Of a stretch of 64,000 nt of DNA, positions 41,445 to 50,631 are shown one piece after another. The position numbers were made by a program, and so were the translations under genes. Each line of letters opens with the position of its first letter. Within the stretch, counting starts at the first letter, position 1. Below the pieces are notes generated by a model, which did no database searches, was not told the DNA's origin, and was given only the letters and a program-made list of their open reading frames with translations. Origin of the DNA: Lentibacter algarum (GTDB lineage Bacteria; Pseudomonadota; Alphaproteobacteria; Rhodobacterales; Rhodobacteraceae); assembly GCF_040580765.1 (NCBI RefSeq), contig NZ_CP158687.1, positions 2,976,001-3,040,000 on the forward strand, read 5' to 3'.

Positions 41445-42878
41445 GTGGCAAAGCAACCAATGCTGAAATTTGTATCTGTAGAACGTGACATGCCTGAGAA
41501 GCGGGCGGCGGGTGCGCGCAAGCAAGACTTCGGCGAGATTTATCAAGAATATGCTAAGGCCAAGGCCGAAGAGCAGGCCAGCCGCTGTAGCCAGTGTGGT
41601 GTTCCTTATTGTCAGAACCACTGCCCACTGCACAACAATATCCCCGACTGGCTCAACCTGACCGCAACAGGCCGCCTCAAGGAGGCCTATGAGGTTAGCC
41701 AAGCGACAAACACTTTCCCCGAGATTTGCGGCCGTATCTGCCCACAGGATCGCCTTTGCGAAGGCAACTGTGTGATCGAACAGTCCGGCCACGGCACTGT
41801 AACCATCGGCGCCGTCGAGAAATATATCACCGACACCGCTTGGGAAAACGGCTGGGTCACACCTGTTACACCAGCGCAGGAGCGCACCGAAAGCGTGGGC
41901 ATCATTGGCGCGGGGCCGGGTGGTCTTGCTGCTGCTGAGCGGCTTCGGGCGCAGGGCATCCAAGTCACTGTCTATGACCGCTATGACCGCGCCGGCGGTC
42001 TGCTGACCTATGGCATCCCTGGGTTCAAACTTGAAAAAGACGTTGTTATGCGCCGTATTGACCAGCTTGAGCAGGGCGGCGTGACAATGAAGCTGAACTG
42101 CAACATTGGCACCGATATTACCTTTGGCGCACTGCGCGGGCAGCATGACGCTGTGATCATCGCAACGGGCGTCTACAAAACTCGTGACCTTGGTGGAGAA
42201 GGTGCTGCGGCTGACGGGATCGTCAACGCGATTGACTATCTCACAACCTCCAATCGCCTCAGCTTTGGCGACACTGTACCAGAGTACGAAAGCGGTGAAC
42301 TGAACGCAGCGGGCAAAAAAGTTGTCGTCATCGGCGGCGGCGACACGGCAATGGACTGTGTGCGCACAGCAATCCGTCAAGGCGCGGAAAGCGTGAAATG
42401 CCTTTACCGCCGTGACCGCGCCAACATGCCTGGCTCACAGCGTGAAGTGAACAATGCCGAAGAAGAAGGCGTTATTTTTGAATGGCTTGCAGCACCTGCA
42501 GGCTTTGTTGGCAACCCTGTGAACGCCGTGAAGGTCCAGAAGATGCGCCTTGGCGCACCTGATGTGAGCGGACGTCAGAGCCCTGAAGTGATCGAGGGAG
42601 CCGACTATAATGAAGCGGCAGACCTTGTGATCAAGGCCCTTGGCTTTGAGGCGGAAGACCTGCCAACACTCTGGGACTCGCCCGAGCTTCCAGTGACCCG
42701 CTGGGGAACAGTAAAGGCCGAGTACGAAACGGGCGCGACAGAGCTGGAAGGCGTTTACGCCATTGGCGATATTGTGCGCGGTGCCTCGCTTGTTGTCTGG
42801 GCCATCCGCGACGGACGCGACTGTGCCGATGCAATCCTAACAAAATTTGCCGCTGTTAACAAAATCGCGGCGGAGTGA
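41445..42878 (+). CDS. gltD: glutamate synthase small subunit (NADPH)
   Basis: Beta subunit of GOGAT: takes electrons from NADPH through FAD and passes them via Fe-S clusters to GltB. Cys-rich N-terminus: SRCSQCGVPYCQNHCPLHN and GRICPQDRLCEGNCVIE. FAD loop IIGAGPGGLAAAERLR, NADPH loop VIGGGDTAMDCVRTA, and C-terminal YAIGDIVRGASLVVWAI. GTG at 41445 is eight bases after GAGGGAG and preferred over TTG at 41439, only two bases from it. 477 residues is normal. The large subunit follows after one intervening gene. Confidence 0.95.
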   Translation: MAKQPMLKFVSVERDMPEKRAAGARKQDFGEIYQEYAKAKAEEQASRCSQCGVPYCQNHCPLHNNIPDWLNLTATGRLKEAYEVSQATNTFPEICGRICPQDRLCEGNCVIEQSGHGTVTIGAVEKYITDTAWENGWVTPVTPAQERTESVGIIGAGPGGLAAAERLRAQGIQVTVYDRYDRAGGLLTYGIPGFKLEKDVVMRRIDQLEQGGVTMKLNCNIGTDITFGALRGQHDAVIIATGVYKTRDLGGEGAAADGIVNAIDYLTTSNRLSFGDTVPEYESGELNAAGKKVVVIGGGDTAMDCVRTAIRQGAESVKCLYRRDRANMPGSQREVNNAEEEGVIFEWLAAPAGFVGNPVNAVKVQKMRLGAPDVSGRQSPEVIEGADYNEAADLVIKALGFEAEDLPTLWDSPELPVTRWGTVKAEYETGATELEGVYAIGDIVRGASLVVWAIRDGRDCADAILTKFAAVNKIAAE

Positions 42879-42896
42879 TTCTAGGGGGGTGAAAAG

Positions 42897-42925
42897 CGTG
42901 CACACTGCGTGCACAACCCGTGCAC
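42897..42925. repeat. three CGTGCAC heptamers at 11-bp steps
   Basis: CGTGCAC at 42897-42903, 42908-42914 and 42919-42925, exactly 11 bases apart (about one helical turn), between gltD and the GFA gene. It could be a protein-binding array or, since pairs are nearly self-complementary, an RNA hairpin. Confidence 0.45.
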
Positions 42926-43020
42926 CGCTAAAACGGGTTTTCGCCAAAACGCCAATCGTGACCCGTGCGTGCGCCACCCCCATAGGACAACTAGACTGAC
43001 TTAGACGAGAAACGAGACGA

Positions 43021-43446
43021 ATGACTGAAACGAGAGACATCAGCGGACAGTGCCTATGCGGCGCCGTGACAGTGCGAGCCACTGTGACAGCGCCAACTGT
43101 ACGCGCGTGTCACTGTGATATGTGCCGCCGTCACACGAGCAGCATGTTTATGTCTCTGAAGACCGATGAGGGCAGTATCCGCCTGAGCGGACCAGCCAAG
43201 AGCTTTGTCTCTTCTGATTGGGCCGAGCGCGGCTTCTGTCCGACCTGCGGCTCGACGCTTTGGTACGGGCTGCGCGAGACTGGCGAGATCAACCTTGCCG
43301 CAGGTTTGTTTGACAATGCGGGCGGCGCGCCGCTCACCACCGAATTTTTTGCCGATATGTGCCCTGAAGGCTATGCGCTTGCAGGCCAGCATAAGCGGCT
43401 GACAACTGACGAAACGATTGCGCTGTTTGCGCCTGAGGAGGACTAA
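43021..43446 (+). CDS. GFA-family (glutathione-dependent formaldehyde-activating-like) zinc protein
   Basis: A 141-residue Mss4-fold protein with zinc-binding cysteines: GQCLCGAVTV, then RACHCDMCRRHTSSMFM, then GFCPTCGSTLWYGL. Most members have no proven activity; the name comes from Gfa, which was reported to speed formation of S-hydroxymethyl-glutathione. It lies between gltD and gltB, ending five bases before the gltB ATG, whose ribosome-binding site GAGGAGG is in its last codons. So it is in the glutamate synthase operon. Confidence 0.88.
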   Translation: MTETRDISGQCLCGAVTVRATVTAPTVRACHCDMCRRHTSSMFMSLKTDEGSIRLSGPAKSFVSSDWAERGFCPTCGSTLWYGLRETGEINLAAGLFDNAGGAPLTTEFFADMCPEGYALAGQHKRLTTDETIALFAPEED

Positions 43447-43450
43447 AGCC

Positions 43451-46400
43451 ATGACCACATATGATGAAAACTGGGTGCGTGAAGAAGAAGCTAAGCGCAA
43501 GTGGATGGCCGAAAACGGGCTCTATAGCGAAGAGGAAGAGCACTCTTCTTGCGGCGTGGGCCTCGTTGTTTCACTTGATGGCAAACCAAACCGCAAGGTT
43601 GTGGAAAACGGCATCGCGGCGCTTAAGGCGATCTGGCACAGAGGGGCTGTGGACGCGGACGGCAAGACCGGCGACGGCGCGGGCATTCATGTCCAGATCC
43701 CTGCGAATTTCTTTTATGACCAGATCCGCCGCACAGGCCATGAGCCGCGCATGGACGAGCTCATTGCTGTCGGCCAGATATTCTTGCCGCGCACGGACTT
43801 TGGCGCACAAGAGCGCTGCCGTACGATTGTGGAAACCGAAGTTCTGCGCTTGGGGTATTATATCTACGGCTGGCGGCACGTTCCTGTCGAGATCGGCTGC
43901 TTGGGCGAAAAGGCAAATGCAACGCGCCCCGAAATTGAACAAATCCTTATTTCAAACTCCAAAGGCGTTGACGAGGAACAGTTTGAGCGTGAGCTCTATG
44001 TAATCCGCCGCCGTATCGAGAAGGCCGTGACCGCGGCTGGCATTCAGGGGCTTTATGTGTGCTCGCTGTCGTGCCGTTCTGTGATCTACAAGGGGATGAT
44101 GCTGGCTGAGCAAGTCGCCGAGTTCTATCCTGATTTGATGGATGAGCGCTTTGAGAGTGCATTTGCGATCTATCACCAGCGCTATTCCACAAACACATTC
44201 CCGCAATGGTGGCTGGCGCAACCTTTCCGCATGCTGGCGCACAACGGTGAGATCAACACGCTTAAAGGCAACGTCAACTGGATGAAAAGCCACGAGATCC
44301 GCATGGCGTCAAACTTCTTTGGCGAGCTTGCCGAAGACATCAAGCCGATTGTGCAGCCAGGATCATCGGACTCTGCGGCGCTTGATGCTGTGTTTGAAGT
44401 GCTTGTGCGCGCGGGCCGCGATGCGCCAATGGCAAAGACTATGCTTATCCCTGAAAGCTGGAGCAAGCAGGCTGTGGAGCTGCCCGAAGCGTGGCGCGAC
44501 ATGTATAGCTATTGCAACTCTGTCATCGAACCATGGGACGGCCCTGCCGCTCTTGCGATGACGGATGGCCGCTGGGTCTGTGCTGGGCTTGACCGCAACG
44601 GCCTGCGCCCAATGCGTTATGTTGTGACGGGCGATGGCTTGCTTATTGCTGGTTCCGAAGCGGGAATGGTTCCCATTGATGAGGCTGGCGTCATTGAAAA
44701 AGGCGCGCTTGGTCCGGGGCAACTGATTGCTGTGGATATGAAAGAAGGCGGCCTCTTCCACGACAAAGAGATCAAAGACAGAATGGCGGCGGCGCAGCCC
44801 TTTGGCGAGTGGGTCGGCAAGATCAACGAGCTGGACGAAGAGCTGGCGGGTGTCACTGAAGTGCCGATGTTTGAGGGCGAAGATCTACGCAAGCGCCAGA
44901 TTGCAGCGGGCTACACGATGGAAGAGCTAGAGCAAGTGCTTGCTCCGATGTGTGAAGACGCCAAGGAAGCGCTGGCCAGCATGGGCGACGACACGCCAAG
45001 TGCGGTGCTTTCAAAGCAGTACCGCCCCTTGAGCCACTACTTCCGTCAGAACTTCTCTCAGGTGACAAACCCGCCGATCGACTCCTTGCGCGAATTCCGC
45101 GTGATGAGCCTCAAGACGCGCTTTGGGAACCTCAAGAACGTGCTCGACCAGAGCAGCGCGCAGACCGAGATTATTGTGTTGGAAAGCCCGTTTGTCGCAA
45201 ATGCACAGTGGGACGAAGTCACGCGTCACTTCAACGCCGACTTGGTGGAGATCGACTGTACGTTTGAAGAAGCCGCTGGCGAAAATGCGCTGCGCGACGC
45301 TCTCGAAAGCATCCGTCAGCGTGCGGAAGACGCTGTGCGCTCGGGCGCGGGGCATCTTGTGCTCACAGATCAGCACCAAAACGAAAACCGTGTCGCGATC
45401 CCGATGATCTTGGCCACCAGCGCAGTGCACTCGTGGCTGACGCGCAAAGGCTTGCGCACGTTCTGCTCGCTCAACGTACGGGCGGCGGAATGTATTGACC
45501 CACATTATTTTGCCGTTCTTGTCGGCTGTGGTGCAACAACCGTAAACCCATATTTGGCCGAAGACTCTGTGGCCGACCGTATTCGTCGTGGCTTGCTCGA
45601 CGGAACACTCACAGAGAACATGGCGCGCTATCGCGAGGCGATTGACCAAGGCTTGCTCAAGATCATGGCGAAGATGGGGATCAGCGTGATTTCGTCCTAT
45701 CGTGGCGGTATGAATTTTGAAGCCGTGGGCCTCAGCCGTGCGATGTGTGCCGAGTATTTCCCTGGCCTCACAAGCCGTATCAGCGGGATCGGTATTCGGG
45801 GGATTGAAGAAAAAGCAGTCTCTATTCATGCCAAAGGCTTTGCAACGGGCACAGATGTTCTTCCGATTGGCGGCTTTTACAAAGCCCGTAAATCAGGCGA
45901 AACGCACGCTTGGGGCGCCAGCACGATGCATATGATGCAAAGCGCCTGTAACCGCGCTTCATATGAGATGTGGAAGAAGTATTCCAAGGCGATGCAATCT
46001 AACCCGCCGATCCACCTGCGCGATTTGCTGGCGATCAAACCTTTGGGTAAATCTATCCCGCTGGAAGAGGTTGAAAGCATCACAAGCATTCGGAAGCGTT
46101 TTGTTACGCCCGGCATGAGCCTTGGCGCGCTGTCACCAGAGGCTCACAAGACACTCAACGTTGCGATGAACCGTATCGGTGCGAAATCTGACAGTGGTGA
46201 GGGCGGCGAAGACCCCGCACACTTCCACCCAGAGCCAAACGGCGACAATCCATCTGCGAAGATCAAGCAGGTGGCGTCAGGGCGCTTTGGCGTTACCGCG
46301 GAATACCTCAACCAGTGCGAAGAGCTTGAAATCAAAGTTGCACAAGGCGCCAAGCCTGGTGAAGGCGGTCAGCTTCCGGGGATGAAGGTCACTGATCTTA

Positions 46401-47989
46401 TCGCACGGCTGCGGCACTCAACAAAGGGCGTGACACTGATCAGTCCACCGCCACACCACGACATCTACTCTATCGAAGATCTTGCTCAGCTGATCTACGA
46501 CCTCAAGCAAATCAACCCACGCTGCAAAGTGACTGTGAAGCTTGTTGCAAGCTCGGGTGTGGGCACGATTGCTGCGGGTGTGGCTAAGGCCAAGGCCGAT
46601 GTGATCCTGATCTCGGGGCACAACGGCGGCACGGGTGCGAGCCCAGCAACCAGTATCAAGTTTGCGGGTCTGCCATGGGAAATGGGCCTGACCGAAGCAC
46701 ACCAAGTTCTGAGCATGAACAACCTGCGCGAGCGTGTCACACTCCGCACAGATGGCGGGCTCCGCACAGGCCGTGACATTGTCATGGCGGCAATGCTTGG
46801 CGCAGAAGAATACGGGATCGGGACCGCTGCTCTGATTGCGATGGGCTGTATTATGGTGCGTCAGTGCCAGAGCAACACCTGCCCTGTCGGCGTCTGTACA
46901 CAAGACGAAGATCTGCGCGCCAAATTTACCGGCAATGCCGATAAGGTTGTTAATCTCATCACCTTCTACGCAACAGAAGTGCGTGAGATTTTGGCCGAGA
47001 TTGGCGCAAAAAGTCTTGATGATGTCATTGGCCGTGCGGATCTTTTGAGCCAAGTCAGCCGTGGCTCAGAAAACCTTGATGATCTGGACTTGAACCCGCT
47101 GCTCATCACAGTTGATGGTGCAAAAGCGATCACTTATGACCGTGACCGCCCGCGCAACGCTGTGCCTGATACGCTTGACGCCGAGATCGTGCGCGATGCG
47201 CAGCGCTTCTTGGAAGACGGCGAAAAAATGCAGCTGTCTTACGCGGTTCAGAACACGCACCGTACCGTGGGTACGCGCACCTCAAGCCACATTGTCCGCA
47301 AGTTCGGGATGCGTAACAGCCTTCAGGACAACCACCTGACTGTGAAACTTACAGGCAGCGCGGGCCAGTCTCTTGGTGCGTTTGCGGCGCCTGGCCTCAA
47401 GCTTGAAGTCAGTGGCGACGCCAACGACTATGTCGGCAAGGGCCTATCTGGCGGTATGATCGTTGTGCGTCCGCCAATGGCGAGCAAACTGACAGCCAGC
47501 GAGAACACCATCATCGGCAACACTGTGCTCTATGGCGCGACAGACGGGCATCTCTTTGCTGCGGGTCGCGCAGGCGAACGCTTTGCCGTGCGCAACTCGG
47601 GCGCGAAAGTTGTGATCGAGGGATGTGGAAGCAACGGCTGTGAATACATGACAGGCGGTATCGCGGTCATCCTTGGTAGCATTGGCGCTAACTTTGGCGC
47701 AGGGATGACTGGCGGTATGGCTTATGTTTATGACCCCGATGGCAAGGCGCAAGACCTTATGAACCTTGAAACACTGGTGACTTGCTCTGTGAGCGTGAGC
47801 CACTGGGAAGAGCAGCTTAAGGGACTTGTCATGCGCCACGCAGAAGAGACAGGCAGCCGCAAGGCCGCTGAAATCCTGCTGCATTGGGATATGGAGAAGC
47901 AGAACTTCCTCCAGATTTGCCCCAAGGAGATGCTTGGTAAACTGGCGCATCCGCTGACCACGGAAAGCGAAGCTGTACCTGCTGAATAA
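43451..47989 (+). CDS. gltB: glutamate synthase large subunit
   Basis: Alpha subunit of GOGAT, making glutamate from glutamine and 2-oxoglutarate. 1,512 residues. A propeptide of 33 residues ends at HSSCGVGL, whose Cys34 becomes the N-terminal nucleophile of the class II glutaminase domain. The synthase domain has FMN-site text (SSGVGTIAAGVAKAKADVIL, HNGGTGASP) and the 3Fe-4S cysteines in CIMVRQCQSNTCPVGVC. The C-terminal beta-helix GXGXG domain follows (GAFAAPGLKLEVSGDANDYV). ATG at 43451 follows GAGGAGG; the open frame from 43418 overlaps the GFA gene. Confidence 0.97.
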   Translation: MTTYDENWVREEEAKRKWMAENGLYSEEEEHSSCGVGLVVSLDGKPNRKVVENGIAALKAIWHRGAVDADGKTGDGAGIHVQIPANFFYDQIRRTGHEPRMDELIAVGQIFLPRTDFGAQERCRTIVETEVLRLGYYIYGWRHVPVEIGCLGEKANATRPEIEQILISNSKGVDEEQFERELYVIRRRIEKAVTAAGIQGLYVCSLSCRSVIYKGMMLAEQVAEFYPDLMDERFESAFAIYHQRYSTNTFPQWWLAQPFRMLAHNGEINTLKGNVNWMKSHEIRMASNFFGELAEDIKPIVQPGSSDSAALDAVFEVLVRAGRDAPMAKTMLIPESWSKQAVELPEAWRDMYSYCNSVIEPWDGPAALAMTDGRWVCAGLDRNGLRPMRYVVTGDGLLIAGSEAGMVPIDEAGVIEKGALGPGQLIAVDMKEGGLFHDKEIKDRMAAAQPFGEWVGKINELDEELAGVTEVPMFEGEDLRKRQIAAGYTMEELEQVLAPMCEDAKEALASMGDDTPSAVLSKQYRPLSHYFRQNFSQVTNPPIDSLREFRVMSLKTRFGNLKNVLDQSSAQTEIIVLESPFVANAQWDEVTRHFNADLVEIDCTFEEAAGENALRDALESIRQRAEDAVRSGAGHLVLTDQHQNENRVAIPMILATSAVHSWLTRKGLRTFCSLNVRAAECIDPHYFAVLVGCGATTVNPYLAEDSVADRIRRGLLDGTLTENMARYREAIDQGLLKIMAKMGISVISSYRGGMNFEAVGLSRAMCAEYFPGLTSRISGIGIRGIEEKAVSIHAKGFATGTDVLPIGGFYKARKSGETHAWGASTMHMMQSACNRASYEMWKKYSKAMQSNPPIHLRDLLAIKPLGKSIPLEEVESITSIRKRFVTPGMSLGALSPEAHKTLNVAMNRIGAKSDSGEGGEDPAHFHPEPNGDNPSAKIKQVASGRFGVTAEYLNQCEELEIKVAQGAKPGEGGQLPGMKVTDLIARLRHSTKGVTLISPPPHHDIYSIEDLAQLIYDLKQINPRCKVTVKLVASSGVGTIAAGVAKAKADVILISGHNGGTGASPATSIKFAGLPWEMGLTEAHQVLSMNNLRERVTLRTDGGLRTGRDIVMAAMLGAEEYGIGTAALIAMGCIMVRQCQSNTCPVGVCTQDEDLRAKFTGNADKVVNLITFYATEVREILAEIGAKSLDDVIGRADLLSQVSRGSENLDDLDLNPLLITVDGAKAITYDRDRPRNAVPDTLDAEIVRDAQRFLEDGEKMQLSYAVQNTHRTVGTRTSSHIVRKFGMRNSLQDNHLTVKLTGSAGQSLGAFAAPGLKLEVSGDANDYVGKGLSGGMIVVRPPMASKLTASENTIIGNTVLYGATDGHLFAAGRAGERFAVRNSGAKVVIEGCGSNGCEYMTGGIAVILGSIGANFGAGMTGGMAYVYDPDGKAQDLMNLETLVTCSVSVSHWEEQLKGLVMRHAEETGSRKAAEILLHWDMEKQNFLQICPKEMLGKLAHPLTTESEAVPAE

Positions 47990-48009
47990 ACAGAGCATGA
48001 GACATATGA

Positions 48010-48046
48010 AGGGGCGGCGCACACAGTTGGGCCGCCCTTTTCTTTT
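48010..48046 (+). terminator. rho-independent terminator after gltB
   Basis: Stem GGGCGGC ... GCCGCCC (48012-48018 / 48031-48036 region) followed by TTTTCTTTT, 25 bases after the gltB stop. It ends the gltD-GFA-gltB unit. Confidence 0.8.
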
Positions 48047-48091
48047 GGATTGCTGCTTTTCGGACGGGTCCGTGACCACTATAGGTAAATT

Positions 48092-48808
48092 GTGAAGAGA
48101 AAAACGACCAAGACCAAAGCGCCAGAGCGCAATTTTCAGCCGCTAAAATGGCTCAAGCGGTGGGCTGTCAGGCTGTGTCTGTTGGTCGTGGTTTTGGGGC
48201 TTGTAACTGTCACGGCACACCGTTTTTTTGCGCCGCCGCAGGGGATATATATGCGCCAAGAAGCGGCGCGTCTCGGTGGGATCAAGCAGAGCTGGGTAAG
48301 TGCTGACGAAATCGCTCCTGTGATGTTTCGCTCTGTTGTGGCGGCCGAAGATGCAAACTTTTGCGCGCACTGGGGCTTTGATATGAATGCAATCCGTGCG
48401 GCGCTCGCGGACGGGACAGGGCGAGGCGCCTCGACGCTCACACAGCAAGTCGTGAAGAATGCTTATCTTTGGCACGGCCGCAACTGGAGCCGAAAAGCGC
48501 TTGAAGCTGTGCTAACGCCGCTCGTGGAGCTGATCTGGCCGAAGCGTCGTATCCTTGAGGTCTACCTCAACATCGCGGAATTTGATGAAGGTGTTTTTGG
48601 TGTGAAAGCAGCCGCGCAGCATTACTTTGGTGTGACGCCCGCCAAGATGAGTCCACTGCAGGCGGCACGGCTTGCCGCGATCCTGCCAGCTCCAAAGGAC
48701 CGCTCGGCCTCCAAGCCTTCAAACTATATCCGAAAGCGTACCGCTCGGATCCGCGACGGCGCCGAAACAATCCGCCGAGACGGGCGCGCCAAGTGTTTCG
48801 AGAGTTGA
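48092..48808 (+). CDS. mtgA: monofunctional peptidoglycan transglycosylase
   Basis: Polymerises lipid II into glycan strands. A 238-residue protein with one N-terminal membrane anchor (VRLCLLVVVLGLVTVTAHRF) and a GT51 domain: VAAEDANFCAHWGFD with the catalytic Glu, GASTLTQQVVKNAYLW, and ILEVYLNIAEFDEGVFGV with the second Glu. No transpeptidase domain. GTG at 48092 is the only start that leaves room for the basic N-terminal tail before the anchor. Confidence 0.92.
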   Translation: MKRKTTKTKAPERNFQPLKWLKRWAVRLCLLVVVLGLVTVTAHRFFAPPQGIYMRQEAARLGGIKQSWVSADEIAPVMFRSVVAAEDANFCAHWGFDMNAIRAALADGTGRGASTLTQQVVKNAYLWHGRNWSRKALEAVLTPLVELIWPKRRILEVYLNIAEFDEGVFGVKAAAQHYFGVTPAKMSPLQAARLAAILPAPKDRSASKPSNYIRKRTARIRDGAETIRRDGRAKCFES

Positions 48809-48862
48809 AACTTCGCCGCTAAAGTTGCATTGAAGAACAGTCCCAATCTTTGAGCATCTGTT

Positions 48863-49528
48863 ATGGCCACTTTATTTCATGTTCCTCTCTCTCCGTTTTG
48901 TCGCAAGGTGCGGCTGAGTCTCGCTGAAAAGCGGATTGAATGCGAGTTGATCGAGGAGCGCTATTGGGAAAAGGACAGCGATTTTTTGCGCCGCAACCCA
49001 GCGGCTAAAGTACCAGTTCTGAAGATTGACGGACGCACGCTTTCGGAGAGTGCCGCGATTTGCGAGTATCTTGAAGAAGTCTACCCCGAAGTCTCTTTGA
49101 TGCCGAGCGCCCCTGAGGCACGCTATGAAGTCCGCCGTATTGTGGGCTGGTTTGATGACAAGTTTCACAGCGAAGTGACGGCGAACCTTGTCTATGAGCG
49201 GGTCAACAAAAAGGTCATGGGGCAGGGCTACCCTGACAGTAAAAACGTGAAAGCTGGCGCGAAAGCGATCAAGTTTCATCTGGATTACATGACATGGCTT
49301 TTGGAGCAGCGGCGCTGGCTTGCGGGCAATGAAATGACGCTCGCGGACTTTGCTGCAGCGGCGCACCTCTCTTCACTTGACTATATCTCGGATGTAGACT
49401 GGAACCGCTCCGAGACAGTGAAAGACTGGTATGCAAAGATAAAGTCGCGGCCTGCGTTCCGCTCTATTCTCGCAGACCAAGTGTCAGGCTTTCCGCCCCC
49501 TCCACATTATGCTGACCTCGACTTTTGA
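48863..49528 (+). CDS. glutathione S-transferase family protein
   Basis: 221 residues. Thioredoxin-like N-terminal domain ([40 protein letters not shown]) and helical C-terminal domain ([20 protein letters not shown]). The SPFCRK loop with Ser/Cys at the glutathione site resembles dehalogenase or stringent-starvation-like GSTs. Physiological substrate unknown. queG starts a few bases after its stop. Confidence 0.9.
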   Translation: MATLFHVPLSPFCRKVRLSLAEKRIECELIEERYWEKDSDFLRRNPAAKVPVLKIDGRTLSESAAICEYLEEVYPEVSLMPSAPEARYEVRRIVGWFDDKFHSEVTANLVYERVNKKVMGQGYPDSKNVKAGAKAIKFHLDYMTWLLEQRRWLAGNEMTLADFAAAAHLSSLDYISDVDWNRSETVKDWYAKIKSRPAFRSILADQVSGFPPPPHYADLDF

Positions 49529-49533
49529 TCCCG

Positions 49534-50592
49534 ATGGACGCGCTGGCAAATAAGCTGCGCGAACAGGCGAGGGCCGAGGGCTTTGACGCCTGCCAGATTT
49601 GTGCGCCTGACGCTGTGCCTGACGTCCCTGCGCGGCTCGATGCGTTCCTTGAAAAGGGATATCATGGACAAATGGGCTGGCTCGCCGAGCGGACCCATTG
49701 GCGCGGAAATCCTGCAGCGCTCTGGCCTGAGGCGCGCTCTGTGATCATGCTGGCCGTCAGCTATACGCCTGAGGAGGACCCACTAGAGGCGCTGACCCGA
49801 AAAGAGGCCGGAACAGTCTCTGTTTATGCCCAAAACAAGGATTATCACGACCTCGTCAAAAAAGGGCTGAAGCGTTTGGCCCGCTGGCTGATCGCGGAGG
49901 CGGGTGGCGAAGTGAAGGTTTTTGTAGATACAGCACCTGTGCCTGAAAAACCGCTGGGGCAAGCCGCAGGGCTTGGATGGCAAGGCAAACACACGAACCT
50001 TGTGAGCCGTGAGCTTGGCAACTGGTTTTTTATCGGGTCTATCTTTAGCACGCTGGATCTGCTGAAGGACGCTCCAGAACAGGATCATTGCGGAAGCTGC
50101 CGCAACTGTTTGGACGTTTGCCCGACTGGGGCCTTTCCTGCGGCATATCAGCTCGACGCTCGGCGCTGTATCTCTTACCTGACAATCGAACACCACGGGC
50201 CGGTCGACGAAGAGCTGCGCCCGCTTCTTGGCAACCGTATTTATGGCTGCGACGACTGCCTTGCTGTCTGCCCTTGGAACAAGTTTGCGCAAAATGCCCG
50301 AGATATACGGCTAAAGCCGCGGGATGATCTGCAAAGTCCACCATTGGCAGAACTGGCAATGCTAAATGACACAGAGTTTCGCGAAAAATTCTCTGGCAGT
50401 CCGATCAAACGGATCGGACGGAACAGGTTTGTGCGCAATGTGCTCTATGCAGTCGGCAACTCGGGAAGCACAAACCTTCTGAAGTGCGCGCAACACCTGC
50501 TGAATGACAACGATGAAACTGTCCGTGACGCGGCGGACTGGGCCTGCAAGCGACTGAAAAGCGCCGCAAACGGGCAGGACGAAGCGGGCTAA
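49534..50592 (+). CDS. queG: epoxyqueuosine reductase
   Basis: Last step of tRNA queuosine synthesis: cobalamin-dependent reduction of epoxyqueuosine in the wobble base of GUN anticodons. The N-terminal domain matches ([30 protein letters not shown]), then two 4Fe-4S motifs, [20 protein letters not shown] and [20 protein letters not shown], and a HEAT-like C-terminus. ATG at 49534 (MDALANKL) is more likely than the TTG at 49525 that overlaps the GST stop. 352 residues is normal. Confidence 0.93.
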   Translation: MDALANKLREQARAEGFDACQICAPDAVPDVPARLDAFLEKGYHGQMGWLAERTHWRGNPAALWPEARSVIMLAVSYTPEEDPLEALTRKEAGTVSVYAQNKDYHDLVKKGLKRLARWLIAEAGGEVKVFVDTAPVPEKPLGQAAGLGWQGKHTNLVSRELGNWFFIGSIFSTLDLLKDAPEQDHCGSCRNCLDVCPTGAFPAAYQLDARRCISYLTIEHHGPVDEELRPLLGNRIYGCDDCLAVCPWNKFAQNARDIRLKPRDDLQSPPLAELAMLNDTEFREKFSGSPIKRIGRNRFVRNVLYAVGNSGSTNLLKCAQHLLNDNDETVRDAADWACKRLKSAANGQDEAG

Positions 50593-50631
50593 GCCGCTAA
50601 ACCCGTAGGGCGAACAGGATTTGGAGGCGAC

